64,000 bases of DNA from Azolla caroliniana (lineage: Eukaryota > Polypodiophyta). Made by a program: the position numbers and the translations under genes. Below are positions 1 through 10,613 of the stretch, piece after piece; positions within the stretch are counted from its first letter, which is position 1; the number at the start of each line of letters is the position of its first letter. The notes under the pieces are model-generated. The model was not told where the DNA came from. It searched no databases and saw only the letters and a list, made by a program, of their open reading frames with translations. The stretch lies in contig JBHGNT010000011.1 in NCBI GenBank assembly GCA_043228905.1, positions 992,001 to 1,056,000 on the forward strand, given 5' to 3'.

Positions 1-1109
1 TAGCTTTGTATCTCGGGGGGTTGCCGGCATCTCCCGGTTTCAACTTGTACACCCACTTGTTTCGGAGTGCCCGCTTTCCTTTCGGCCACTCCACCAATTT
101 GTACGTATGGTTCTCATGCAAGGAATCCATCTCATCTTGCATGGCACTTAACCATTTGTGGCTATGGGCGTTACTTTTAGCTTCCTCGAAGCTTTCTAGC
201 TCCCCCTCATCGGTTAGTAGCACGTGCTCTGGATCCGGAAATCTCCGGGGGGCCCTTCTCTCTCTAAGAGGATATCTGCGTCCTTGGGCTTCGGTAACCG
301 ACTCCTCCATTTGCTCTTCATCCGAATCCGACTTGGGGTTTTGTCCGGTTTCGGTCTCACCTATTCCTTCTTCTTCTTCGGCTGGTTTTGTCTCCTCACC
401 GTCACCGGTCGGTTCATCGAGTGCTAGTCGGCTTCTTGCCAGTTGGAACTGCATTTCATCAAATCGAAATTTTTCCTTACCGGTCGACTCGAAGTTCATT
501 ATCTTCTTCTCCGACTCTCAATCGGAGAGCATCTTGTCCTCCATGAAGATAATATCTCGACTTTGGAATACTTTCTGGTCAACCGGATCCCACACTCGGT
601 AGCCGAACTCTTCGTCGTCGTAACCGAGGAATATGGATGGGCGGGTCTTTGGATCTAACTTTCCTCTCCGGTCCTTAGCTACATGCACGTATGCAAGACA
701 CCCGAATACCTTCAGATGCCGGTAGGACACTTCCTTATCGGTCTAGACTCTCTGTGGCATGTCTCCGTCCAAGGGTACTGAGGGTGATCTGTTTATCACA
801 TATGTCGCCGTCGACAGTGCCTCAACCCAAAACTTCTTGGGTAATTTTGCATGTGCCAGCATACTCCGAACCCTCTCCATTATGGTTCAGTTCATCCTCT
901 CGGCCAACCCGTTTAGTTCCGGCGTCTTCAGCATGGTAAATTTGAGCCAGATTCCCATCGAGCGACAATACTCCTCGAACTGCCCTCGGTATTCACCTCC
1001 GTTATCTGTTCAAACTGCCTTCAGCTTCCGGCCGGTTTCTCTTTCCACTCTTGCGTGGAGCTCTTTGAAGACGGATAACACCTGATCCTTCGTCTTCAAC
1101 GGTGTGGCC
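1..1109 (-). pseudogene. pol: Copia B integrase C-terminal half to RT start, broken
   Basis: Read on the minus strand this encodes the end of the integrase core, the linker and the first RT residues. It matches element F closely: the stretch SYRHLKVFGCLAYVHVAKDR is shared, and the left edge reads LRNKWVYKLKPGDAGN, the conserved RT entry. Two in-frame stops (743-745 and 518-520) sit where F has tryptophan, so both are TGG to TAG or TGA changes. The polyprotein would have acted in the virus-like particle. It is non-functional here because of the stops and the A insertion. Confidence 0.85.
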
Positions 1110-1114
1110 CACAG
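1..1114 (-). mobile_element. Copia element B, left visible part
   Basis: Minus-strand Ty1/copia DNA that leaves the window at base 1. It is the 3'-ward half of an element whose 5' half is at 11033-12867; gypsy A sits between them. Joining the two flanks at the shared CACAG (1110-1114 and 11033-11037) restores the integrase sequence seen uninterrupted in copia F, so one insertion split the element. The rest of RT, RNase H and the 3' LTR lie outside the window. Confidence 0.9.
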
Positions 1115-1533
1115 TGTTGTTCTTTGACCGGACAAGGCCTAACACAAGGTGTCACAGAGACACTTCACCAAAGGGTGATTACGGCATAGGATTATGACTC
1201 AACGATTACACCGACTTAAGTAGGTTACACGATTAGAGCGCTTTTGTTAATTACACGCGTAAGATATAACAGTAATTACAGAACGGAAATCAACACAGAA
1301 GTATAAACACCATACGCTCTATTAATTATCCGCTGCGATTACAATGGGGTCCGGGCCTTTAAATAGGTTTCCGGCCCGTAGTACAAGACGGTGCCTATCG
1401 CACCTCTTCGGGATCCGTCCGGATCTGGAACGGCATACCGTTTCTAGTCCGTCCGTCCACACTATGCTTATTTACAACCATACTTAATTAATTCCTTCAC
1501 TCCGTATTTTGGACTCCTTGCCGGCCGGTAACA
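1115..1533 (-). repeat. 3' LTR of gypsy A
   Basis: 419 bp, paired with 10614-11032. The sequence just inside it (1534 to about 1560) is not an obvious polypurine tract when read on the minus strand, which is odd for a gypsy element. The accessory ORF stops only 52 bp away. The TTTAAATAGG near 1360-1369 is also present in the other LTR. Confidence 0.92.
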
Positions 1534-1585
1534 CATGGCACGCCCGTGGGACAGTACCTTGTACGTCGAACCCTTCTCGGCCCCT

Positions 1586-4489
1586 TCATTGTTCACCCAA
1601 ATTGTCCAAAATACTTTGTTCCAGAGTTTCCAATTGTTCTTCCGGTTGTGGTTGTTGCGGCTGTGCTTGCTGCTGCTGCTGTGGTTGCGGTTGGGACTGA
1701 GACTGCTCCGGCTGCTCTATAGGCGACTGCTCCGTTTGTTTCTCTGACTCCGGCATCTCCGTTTGACTGTTTCCGGTCCGGTCTCCTTCCAGTAACAGTT
1801 CCTCATCACTGAGGTTGACCGTAAACGGTTCTCGTTCTTTCTCTTCCCGGATCCGGGACCTCTCGTAGCTTTCAAACTGGATCTGCGCCTCCAGCCTGTC
1901 GTCATCCAGCTGAGCTACAAGTTGCCGGACTTGCCCTAGTTGGTCCTCTGCCAGGGCTTGAAAGTCTTCGGCCAGCTCATCTCTTATGCCGGTGAAGTCT
2001 TCGGAAGTCGGCATATAGCAATCATCCCCCTCCTTCTGCCGGTTCTCTACGTCGGCCCGGAGCAATTGGAGTTCCGCCGCGTTCTGGGCCCACTTGGTCC
2101 ACCATTTGACGGAACCATTGTCAATCAAGCTCTTGGTCTGGTTCAACCAGGCCCGCATGATATCCTGGATGCGACTTGCTCCCATTTGCGCTCTACTTTC
2201 CACAACTTGTCGTTCCTCCTTCAACTGCTTGATGAGATTAGCCGTATCCTCCGCCTGCTCTTTGTAGTGCGTCAGCTGCCCTTGATATGTTGTTTGCAGC
2301 TTCTGCAGTACCGCCGCCGCTCTTTCTCTTTCCGCCTGCTGTTGCCTGAGGAGCTCCGTCCGAACCTTCTCTGCCTCTTCCAACCGTCTTCTGGTTTCCG
2401 CTTGTTCATTAGCGTATGCCGTTGCGGTCCGATCAACTGCTTGCCGGAGCTCATCCGTCCGTTCCTTGTGCTCCGTTTGCATCCGTTTATACTCCCGGTG
2501 CAAGTGCTCAAACTCCTCCGTTTTTTGTTTGAGCTTGCCATTGATCTGGCGATGGTTCCGGTCCTCCCGGTCCTTTTGCTGCCGGAGTTCCTCTTTCAGG
2601 CGCTCTACTTCTGTTTCGGCGTTCCTCCGGAGCCTGTCCTTCTCTTGCAGCATTTTCTTCTTCTCCTCCTTGAGCCGGTCGTACGCTTGGTGGCCTTTTC
2701 GTAAGCTCTCCTCGGCCCGGCATAGATTCTCAACAGTCTTTTTGAGTTCTGCCTCCGCTGCCGTCTTCAACTCTCTTTCGCGGCTCCTCAGTGCTTCTTG
2801 GGCAGCTAGCTCATCCTTTAAGTCCGCAAGCTCTTGGGCTTGTGCCGCATTTCTCTCCGGAACGGTTTCCGTTGCCGGGGTCTTATTGCTATGTACAGGT
2901 TGATCTGACGCTTTATTCTGTACAGTGCCCGGAGTCACCGGTGCTTGGACTTGTGTTGTCAAAGCCAATTGAGCCATTTCCCTTGTGACCCTGTCCAAGT
3001 CTTGTTCAAGGCTCTGGATTCTGGACCGGGCCGTCTCTAGATCTACGGTTGTGACGAGCAACCGTTCGTGGTGCGCTCTCTCCTCCGCCTCTATGTACTC
3101 GACCGCTCCGGCGATCTGCTCGCCTACCCACCGTAGCCACATGCTACTGGTGCCTTGCTGCTGTGCTGGTCGGGTCGGCTCGTTCACTGTGGAATTGTCT
3201 GGCCTGAGTGCCTGTATCTGCCGTTCTGGTTCTACTCCTTGGCCGCTGTGTGTGCTGGCTGGGCTCGCCGGCTGTTGAGTTCCGGTTCTCGCCGTCTCCG
3301 GAGCCGTTGGAATGACTTCTTGTATAGAAGCCGACAAGGCCGGTTCTATACGGACCGGTTCCGGTTCCTCCCTTGTGGTTTGCTCAGGTTGAGTTGGGGG
3401 CGTTTCTTCCTTTTGCGGGTCCGAACGCTCCCCCGCTGTCCCGGCGGTCCTACTGCTTGACCGTTGTTGGAGGTGCTCTACTGGCTCCTCCGTTTCCTCT
3501 TCCTGGGTAACGGCATGTATCTGTGCCGTCAAGGGTTCCGGTTCCTTCTGTCCCGATCTCCGTATGGTTATCTTAACGGGTCGGACCGGTGACACCTCCT
3601 CCGGTTCCGGGAGCCGTTTCTTCCCTTTCGTCGCCTTCGACGCCAGCAGCTGTTGTCGTTTGGACGCGGGCTTCGAGGTGCTTCCTTCCGATAATCTTGG
3701 CCGCTTCTTTGGCTGAACGGTCTCGACCGGCGGCGCGAGCAATGTTTTCCACTGAGCTACGGCATGCCACAGCTTCCGGCCCTCCTTGCCGTCCTTTCCT
3801 CGTACCGTGTCGATTGCCGCGCACAAACCGTCTGCAATCAACACCGGCCAATCCACCTTGATCCCTTCATAGGTGGCTATGATCATCCCTGCCCGATTTT
3901 TTGGCATGACAGGGGTTCGGGGGTACACGTGGCCGTACTCATGGAGCACTCGAGCTATCTCCCTGAATAGCGGATCTTCGCCGCCCTGCGTTCGATAGCC
4001 TTTGCTGGCTAGAGAGTACTCACCGAAATATCGGATGAGTTGCTCCGAGGTTGGGTTATCAATCTGAAAAATACCTCCCTCCGGAAGGCCTGTTAGCGCA
4101 CGGATCGCTTCCTCGGTGATGACTTCTGTGTCGAGCTCCTTGATGACCCTGTCGGCTTCTTTGTGCGGTGGTGCCTCCATGATGGTCAAGAACCCATCCA
4201 GTCCGTGTTGCCTGAGCCATTTCCTGGCCACTTCCGACAGCGTTTGTGGGTCCATGTCTGCTTCGAGGTCGAGGAAAGATGGCGAGGTAGAGTGGTGATG
4301 AGAGTGAGAGCGAGAGAGAGAGAGTTCAGAACGTGGGGGTTCTCTGAGTGCAGGTTCGCGTCTGATAAGCTTCAACCGCCTTGGTGCTTCTGTGCTTCTT
4401 GGCTCGCGAAATGAAAAGGTCTCCATACGTTCTGCTTTTTCTCTGTGCGTCTTGGCGCCTTTTTCGAGCGTGCGCACGTCGTGTACCAA
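1586..4489 (-). CDS. Accessory ORF of gypsy A: 967-codon coiled-coil protein
   Basis: An uninterrupted minus-strand ORF in the sense direction, lying between integrase (ends 4654) and the 3' LTR (starts 1533). The first Met gives 967 residues; Met79 (about 4255) is a good alternative because the preceding 78 residues are basic and low complexity. Visible parts: a possible folded domain about residues 79-260 (RYFGEYSLASKGYR, WPVLIADGLCAAID); a Lys/Arg-rich nuclear-signal-like patch about 258-300 (KKRPRLSEG, ATKGKKRLPEPEE); a Pro/Glu/Thr-rich disordered stretch to about 450; a long heptad-rich coiled coil about 460-830; and an acidic, Gln-rich tail. No enzymatic motif is seen. Position recalls the extra 3' ORFs of Athila/Tat elements, but I cannot assign a family. 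The ORF has no stops although the gag-pol of the same element has two. Confidence 0.75.
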   Translation of the reverse strand: MVHDVRTLEKGAKTHREKAERMETFSFREPRSTEAPRRLKLIRREPALREPPRSELSLSRSHSHHHSTSPSFLDLEADMDPQTLSEVARKWLRQHGLDGFLTIMEAPPHKEADRVIKELDTEVITEEAIRALTGLPEGGIFQIDNPTSEQLIRYFGEYSLASKGYRTQGGEDPLFREIARVLHEYGHVYPRTPVMPKNRAGMIIATYEGIKVDWPVLIADGLCAAIDTVRGKDGKEGRKLWHAVAQWKTLLAPPVETVQPKKRPRLSEGSTSKPASKRQQLLASKATKGKKRLPEPEEVSPVRPVKITIRRSGQKEPEPLTAQIHAVTQEEETEEPVEHLQQRSSSRTAGTAGERSDPQKEETPPTQPEQTTREEPEPVRIEPALSASIQEVIPTAPETARTGTQQPASPASTHSGQGVEPERQIQALRPDNSTVNEPTRPAQQQGTSSMWLRWVGEQIAGAVEYIEAEERAHHERLLVTTVDLETARSRIQSLEQDLDRVTREMAQLALTTQVQAPVTPGTVQNKASDQPVHSNKTPATETVPERNAAQAQELADLKDELAAQEALRSRERELKTAAEAELKKTVENLCRAEESLRKGHQAYDRLKEEKKKMLQEKDRLRRNAETEVERLKEELRQQKDREDRNHRQINGKLKQKTEEFEHLHREYKRMQTEHKERTDELRQAVDRTATAYANEQAETRRRLEEAEKVRTELLRQQQAERERAAAVLQKLQTTYQGQLTHYKEQAEDTANLIKQLKEERQVVESRAQMGASRIQDIMRAWLNQTKSLIDNGSVKWWTKWAQNAAELQLLRADVENRQKEGDDCYMPTSEDFTGIRDELAEDFQALAEDQLGQVRQLVAQLDDDRLEAQIQFESYERSRIREEKEREPFTVNLSDEELLLEGDRTGNSQTEMPESEKQTEQSPIEQPEQSQSQPQPQQQQQAQPQQPQPEEQLETLEQSILDNLGEQ

Positions 4490-4653
4490 TTTAGTATTAA
4501 GTCATGTGGCGGCTCTTAAATGCCCACTACGTACCTTTTCGCTCCTTGATTTCACGTCCGTTCATACCTCGATTTTTAATGATTTCTTTTTTTTTTCGCT
4601 CGATTTTTTATTTTATTATTATTATTTTTTTTTTTAAATGACGGTATGTGATC
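4490..4653 (-). other. Gap between integrase and accessory ORF of gypsy A
   Basis: A 164-bp noncoding spacer with an A-rich run on the minus strand (plus-strand T runs and TTA repeats, 4585-4636). It could hold an internal polypurine-like primer or a leader for the accessory ORF. Nothing decisive is visible. Confidence 0.5.
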
Positions 4654-5748
4654 TTACACATCCATAGGTCCCTTCGGACCCTTACCGTTTTCCTTACGGG
4701 TTGCCGTGTCTTCCTTCGCCTCTGCTACGGGTTCCCCGTCGTCTTTTTCTTCCATCCGTACCGTTCCCGGACAGGTTTCCGGTATAGTGCCGGTGGGCTG
4801 CATAAACGGGTTACTTGGCATCGGTCCTTGATAGGGCTTTAGTCTAAATCCGTTGACCCACTTGCCTAGCACTTCACCGGCAAGTGTCCCTAACTGATAG
4901 GACCCGTTGTATTCCCGTGTCAGCCAATACGGGCCTGTCCATCTAAACCGGAGTTTACCCGGCATCTTACCCATCCTCGTTTGGAATACTAGCACCGGCT
5001 TTCCGATTTCGAACATCTTTTCATTACCTTTCCGGTGACGGTCAACAAACGCTTTCCGTCGTCGTTGCTCCAGTTCCATGTGTAGGATGCTGGCAAGCCG
5101 TTGCTCCTCCAATTCGCATAGTGCTGCTAGCCGCATTTCCTCCGACTCCTTTTCATTCAGCCGTTCCCGTAGTTGGATCCGTAAGCTTGGTACCTGAAAT
5201 TCCACCGGCATGACCGCCTCTAAGCCGAACGCTAACCGGAACGGCGTTGTCCGGATACTTGTTTTGTATGCCGTTCGGTACGCCCATAGCGTGCTATGGA
5301 GCTTTGTATCCCAGTCCGTCCGGTTTTCATTGACGATTTTGCGGAGAATGTTCTGGAGCGTTTTGTTGGTTGACTCTGCTAACCCGTTTGCTTGTGGGTA
5401 GTACGGTGTGCTCCGTTTATGGACCACGGCATAGAACGTTGTTAAGCTTTCAACTACCTGGCCGAGAAAGTGCCCTCCTTGGTCGCTGATTAATTCAATC
5501 GGACATCCATATCGGCACCAAATGTTCTCGTACAGGAATTTTGCTGTGGATGACGCGGTGTTGTCTCTCAAGGCCTTAGCCTCCACCCATTTAGTGCAAT
5601 AATCTGTTGCCACGATGACATAACGATTACCCGTTCTCATTGTCGGTGGCTTGAACGGTCCGACAAAATCCAACCCCCACTTCTGGAATGGCTCTAGTGG
5701 AAGTACCGGTTGGTGTGGCATCCGTGCTTGCTCCGTAGGCTGGCCCAT
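4654..5748 (-). pseudogene. pol: Gypsy A integrase (3' part of the broken gag-pol frame)
   Basis: Minus-strand integrase of gypsy A, in the same frame as gag and RT. The catalytic triad is visible: D in WGLDFVGPFK (about residue 27), D in LISDQGGHF and E in ANGLAESTNKTLQ. The zinc-binding HHCC region lies just upstream at 5749-5952 and is cut from RT-RNase H by one TAG at 5953-5955. The C-terminal part (FRWTGPYWL, then VNGFRLKPY) is the GPY/F-type module used by non-chromodomain plant gypsy integrases. The integrase would insert cDNA into nuclear DNA. It is not expected to be made unless the upstream TAG codons are read through. Confidence 0.88.
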
Positions 5749-5952
5749 TCGTTGGCATAGGTCACATTCCTTAGCATACTTGACGGCGTCTTTTAACGTC
5801 GTGGGCCACCATAAGCCGCTCTGCCATACTTTCCTTGCCGTTGCTTCCCCGGCATAGTGTCCTCCGGCAACCCCACAGTGTGCTTCCCGTAAGATTACTT
5901 GTTTCTCGTCACTACGGACTGCCCGTCTCCATATTCCATCTGCTCCCTTGTG

Positions 5953-8900
5953 CTAGAGAGTGTCCCGTAACAGACAGAAATTGCGGCTCTGCACCGCCAG
6001 TCGTTTCCTCTCGTCCCGGTTCATTTCCTCCGGTGGCAGGCCCGTGCTTAGGAACTGGTGCATGTTTGTCAGCCACCTATCTTCTGATGCCACCGTGTCG
6101 TCCGCTGCCGTTTCCGGGGTGATACGGAATAACTCTGCGTCCGGGAATTCATCCGATACTCCGTCGCCTGATTCTCCGGACTCTAACCGGCTCAGGTAGT
6201 CTGCTACGGCATGCTGGATACCGGGTCGGTGGAAGATCTCGAATTCGAACTCCTGCAACAGCAAGGTCCAACGGGCCAACTTACCGGTCAGGGACGCCTT
6301 GGACACTAAGTACAGGAGCGCCGAGTGATCCACATGAAAGGAGAACTTCCTTCCCAATAGGTAATGACGAAACTTTGTGACACTGTAGATCATGCCCAGG
6401 GCCTCCCGTTCCGTAGTCGAATAGTTCTTCTCCGCTTGGGACAGCTTCCGGCTGGCGTAATATACCGGCCGGTACCATTTGGGCTCCGTAAGTTGCATTA
6501 AGGCGCTGCCGATAGCGATGTCGGAAGCGTCAACGAACACATGAAATTCCTTGCTCCAATCCGGAGGCTGCACGACGGGTGCTTGCGACAAAAGTACCTT
6601 CAGGGCGTTGTATGCCTTATCCTCCGTATTCGTCCATTGGAACGGTGTCCGATGTACCGCGGTGTGTAATGGTGTAGCCAAGTCAGCCAAGTGACGGAGC
6701 ATCCGGCTGTGCCACTGGATCTGTCCTAAGAATCGGGTTAGTGCTTTGGCTGTTTTCGGCGCCGGTGCCCCTAGTATCGCGTTTACTTTGTCCGGGTCGA
6801 CCACAATGCCCTCCTTACTTACAATGTGTCCCAGTAAGATTCCACTTGAAACCCCAAAGATGCATTTCGCTGGGTTTAAGCTTAGCCGGTATAACCTACA
6901 CTTTTCAAGGCATAACCGTAGGTGCTGCAAATGGTCTTTTTCCCGGCTATAGACTGCAAAGTCATCCAGGAAAACCTGCATGAAGGCTGGAATGTATTCG
7001 CCGAAGATCTCCATGATGATTCGCTGGAAAGTTGCTGGTGCCGTTTTTAGTCCGAACATCATTACTACGGCAACAAACACCCCCCATTCGGTGACGAACG
7101 CTGTCTTCTCCTGGTCGTCAGGGTGCATCCGGATTTGATTGTATCCGCTGAACCCGTCTAAAAAGCTATAAACTTCATGGCCGGCGACGGCATCCAGTAC
7201 TCCATCCGTGAACGGAAGAGGGAATGCATCCGTAATTGTGGCTGCATTTAGTTTCTTGTAATCTACACATACGCGGATTTTACCGTTCTTCTTTGGGACG
7301 ACGACGATGGGGCTCAGCCACGTCGCTTTCTTTACCGGCTGGATGAAGCCCACTCTTAGGAGTTTGTCGATTTCCTCCTTCAGTTTGGCGGCGTAGTTGG
7401 GGTTCATTCGGTAATGTCTTTGCGCCACTGGTTTCGCGTCCTTGCCTAAGTGGATCTGATGCTGATATAATTGAGGGTCCAGCCCTCGCATGTCTTCGTA
7501 TGACCAGGCGAATACGTCGCGAAACTCCGTGAGAAGTTTGATCATCCCCGCTTTATCTTCCGGCTTCATCTCTTTGGCGATGTGTACCGGCTTTGATTCG
7601 TCCTTGCTTCCTAGGTTCACTTCGTCGAGCTGGGATGTTTTTACCCGTTGGGAAACGGCCATTTCCCGTTCCAACGCTTCCTGTGCTTGCCGTAATTCCC
7701 GAATCGAATCTTTGTCTGGTTCGGCTTCGGTGTCGTCCCGCTGTGGCAAGTATGGTGCTACGGCTTCAGCCACGTCAATCTCGAAGAGTGGTACGATCTT
7801 CGGGTGTTCCTCCAAGTACTGGGCTTCTTCGTCGTCTGCTAACCCTTCAAGCATGTTCACGCATTCCGCATACAGCGGTGTGCATTCCTTACCGTTGCTC
7901 ATCCGTGGTTGTGTCGGTACCCGGACCTTGGCTTTTCCGCGCCGGAAGGTAATCATATTTTTCCGCCAATTTTGCTTGATGTGTGCTGTTTTCAACCATG
8001 GTCTGCCCAGCAACAGTGGGTACGCGCCTTGCGCCTGTAGCTGCAGCACGACAGCCGAGATGTGAAATGTGTGACCTCCTATGGTGACTTCCAATTTCCG
8101 TATTAAGCCCGTTGGCCGTACAGAGCTCGTATCCGCCATCCGTAGCCAGAACGGACATGGCTCCCATTCATGTATACCCAAGGCATCACACGTGTAGAGG
8201 CTTATTACGTTCACCCCGGAACCTCCATCGATTACTGTGCCGGGAAGTTCGTGCCCTTTGACAATAGCTGTAATCACCGGACTACTAGTGTCCACCACCG
8301 TCGGTCCCTCCTCCGGATTCGAGAAGAGGACTGGTGCCGGTGGGGCTACACCATCTGTCATGACCGTTTTTAGTCCTTCCGTAAATCGCGGCACAAGCTG
8401 CAAGAGTCTTCCTAATGGCAACGTGATCAGACATTCTTGCAGTGCTTGCCATGTCTCGTTTTCTACGTGGCTACCGCCGGCACTCCCTATGGTATTCGCC
8501 TTTTGCCGTTCTGCGTCCGCGACGTTCCTTTCATTGGCTTCCTTCACCCATTCCGTCGCCTGTTTTCGTATGGCCTCTTGTGTTTCCCACTCTTTGGCCA
8601 TGCCTTTCGACCGTGTGGTTACTTGCTGTAAATCCGCCACTTCCGGAACCACCATATTAACTGCTGGTCGTTTATCGTAGCTCTTTGCCGGGCACTGGTT
8701 ACTGTAGTGGCCTTCCTGCCTGCAGTAGTAGCAGTACTCTTTACGGGTATTGCTGGATTCAGCATTGCTGGTAGCCGGAGTCGGTCCCGTAGTGAGTGGT
8801 GCATTCTGTGCCGGTTGGCTCCTTGGGGTTCCATGTTCCGGGTCCCTAGGGTGACCACCTTTCTTGAAATTACATTTCTTATTATTCTTATTTTTATTTC

Positions 8901-9549
8901 GGTAGTCCTGTCGTGGTGGATCGTAAAATCGGCCGTAGTCCTCCTGGTGCCTTCGGTAACCAGGGGAATGGTCTCTGTCGTATTGCTCGTGTCGTCTGTT
9001 GGACTCCCGATAACGGTCCGATCGCTCATACCGGTCGTAGTTATCATGCCGATCCCCGTACCGGCCATCATTCTCTTGTCTGTCTCCGTACCGGACATCC
9101 TGTGCCGGTCGGTACCGGTTCATTCTTTGCCAACGATCTTCATCTTCGTCTCGGCTGCTTCTTGGCTCGATCCGTCGGACGGGTGGTGCTTGTCGGTCTA
9201 GCAGGTTATACTCGCACCGGTCCGTTGTATGACTCTTGGATTGACAAATCACACACTGGGTTCGCATGGTGCACTCCACTGCCGAGTGTCCGGCATTCAA
9301 GCAGATTGTGCATTGAATTGCCTGCCGGAACCGGAGATCTTCATCGGTGGGTAACGCCCGTTGCAGTGCTCCCAGTGTAAGCCATGAGCTTGACTTTTCC
9401 ATTTCTCTGACCCGGTCAATGACCTGGTCAATGGTGCTTCCTCGAAAGTCGATCACCGTACACACCGTGCGTAACGGTTCCCGGAGTGCGTTTAAAAATA
9501 TCGTCCGTAATTCCTCCTCCGGGGGTGCACGGGCAAGCTGGCTATGCAT
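5953..9549 (-). pseudogene. pol: Gypsy A gag end, protease, RT and RNase H
   Basis: A 1198-codon open stretch between two TAG stops (9595-9597 and 5953-5955). Order: end of gag capsid (TIDQVIDRVREME), two CCHC-like knuckles (CTICLNAGHSAVEC and CYYCRQEGHYSNQC), aspartic protease (VIDGGSGVNVIS, where DGG replaces the usual D-S/T-G), RT with VCVDYKKLNAATITDAFPLP and the catalytic FLDD (VFLDDFAVYS), then RNase H (FVDASDIAIGSALMQ and TTEREALGMIY). An Arg/Asp/Tyr-rich basic stretch lies between the two knuckles. All lies in the frame of the upstream gag and the downstream integrase, so it is one polyprotein with two nonsense codons and no frameshift. Confidence 0.9.
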
Positions 9550-9594
9550 TCGTTGGAAACGGATGACGAATTGGGGAATGCTTTCCCCTGCCTC

Positions 9595-10560
9595 CTATCG
9601 GATCGTATAAAACAGGCCCACCATTATCGTCTGGTCGACCTCCTTGTGGAAAAAATGCAAGAATTTTGCTTTTAATTCTGCAAAGGTTGTGATGGTCGCC
9701 GGGTCCTGCGTCCGCCGCCATCGTGCCGCTGGTCCTTCCAACGTGACCCCGAATTCCTCTATCTTCGAGCGTTCTTCTTCCTCCGGTGTCAATCGCTGGG
9801 ACGCGTGATTTGCTTCCCATGTCTGCTCGAAGGCATGAACATGCGCTTCCGCGTCCGGATCATCGCGATACTTTGAGTATTGGAACGGCATGTCGTCGTC
9901 CAGTATTAGGCCGCGGTTTAGTGGCGTTTGTTGATATCTTTCTGGTTTTCTCTCCGGTTCCACTTCCGGTTCTTTATCCGGTTCTTTTTCCGGTTCTTCT
10001 TCCGGTTCTTTTTCCGGTTCTTTCACCGGCTCTTCTTCCGGTTCCTTCACCGGCTCTTCTTCCGGTACCTTCGCCGGCTCTTTCGTTGGTGTCGGTGGCT
10101 TTGCTTCTTCCACTTCCGGTGTTGGTGGGTTGACGGCTTCCGTTTGCGGTTCCGGATAGCCCTGGTCGAACGGTTCCGGTTCTGGAGTCGGCACGGTATC
10201 CGACCTGTCGTCCTCCGGGCCGCCGGGGGTATCGTTGCTGCTCCGGTAGTTCGTGTGCACGCTGTATCCCCCTTCGGAATCCGATTCGTAGGCTGAAAAG
10301 GCTTCTGCCTCGTTTTCTCCGCTTGCCAGCGCCTCGAGGAGGCGTTCGGTTTCCCGGAGACTACTTAGACTGCTTCCGTCGTCCTGGTCGCGAGTTTGCT
10401 GTAACCGAAGAGATTCCTCCGCGACTCTCCGGATCACGTTGGAGAACGAACGATCCGAGAGAATTTCGTGCGCTGCTTGCTGGAAAGTCTCACGCCGTCT
10501 TTGCCGTTCGGCGAGGCGTCGAGCTCGGTCTGTAACCAGGTCGTGCGTTGGTCTAGTCAT
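9595..10560 (-). pseudogene. gag: Gypsy A gag N-terminal part
   Basis: Starts with ATG at 10560, about 50 bp inside the 5' LTR. The first third is charged and helical. A striking Pro-Glu-Lys repeat (variants of KEPEEEPVKEPE) fills about residues 160-215. A gag capsid-like domain follows (TLEGPAARWRRTQDP, then FAELKAKFLHFF). The frame stops at TAG 9595-9597, directly before EAGESIPQFVIRFQR, where gag clearly continues; CAG to TAG is the likely change. The antisense Phe/Arg-rich ORF over the repeat is only its shadow. Confidence 0.85.
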
Positions 10561-10613
10561 CCATTAAGCCGCCGTTCGCTGCGAGAAAGCAGGAATCGTG
10601 GTCGCCAAAACTG
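10561..10613 (-). promoter_or_regulatory. Putative primer binding site region of gypsy A
   Basis: Reading away from the 5' LTR on the minus strand, a possible primer site TGGCGACCACGATTCC begins about 5 bases inside. It starts with the TGG expected for pairing to a tRNA CCA end. I cannot match it to a specific tRNA. Confidence 0.4.

Noticed and set aside
9595-9597. Programmed TAG readthrough in gypsy A
   Set aside because: The following bases do not fit the CARYYA-type readthrough context, and gag-pol has a second TAG in RNase H-integrase.
9928-10296. Phe/Arg-rich ORF (RFFFRFF repeats)
   Set aside because: Antisense shadow of the Pro-Glu-Lys repeat in gypsy A gag.
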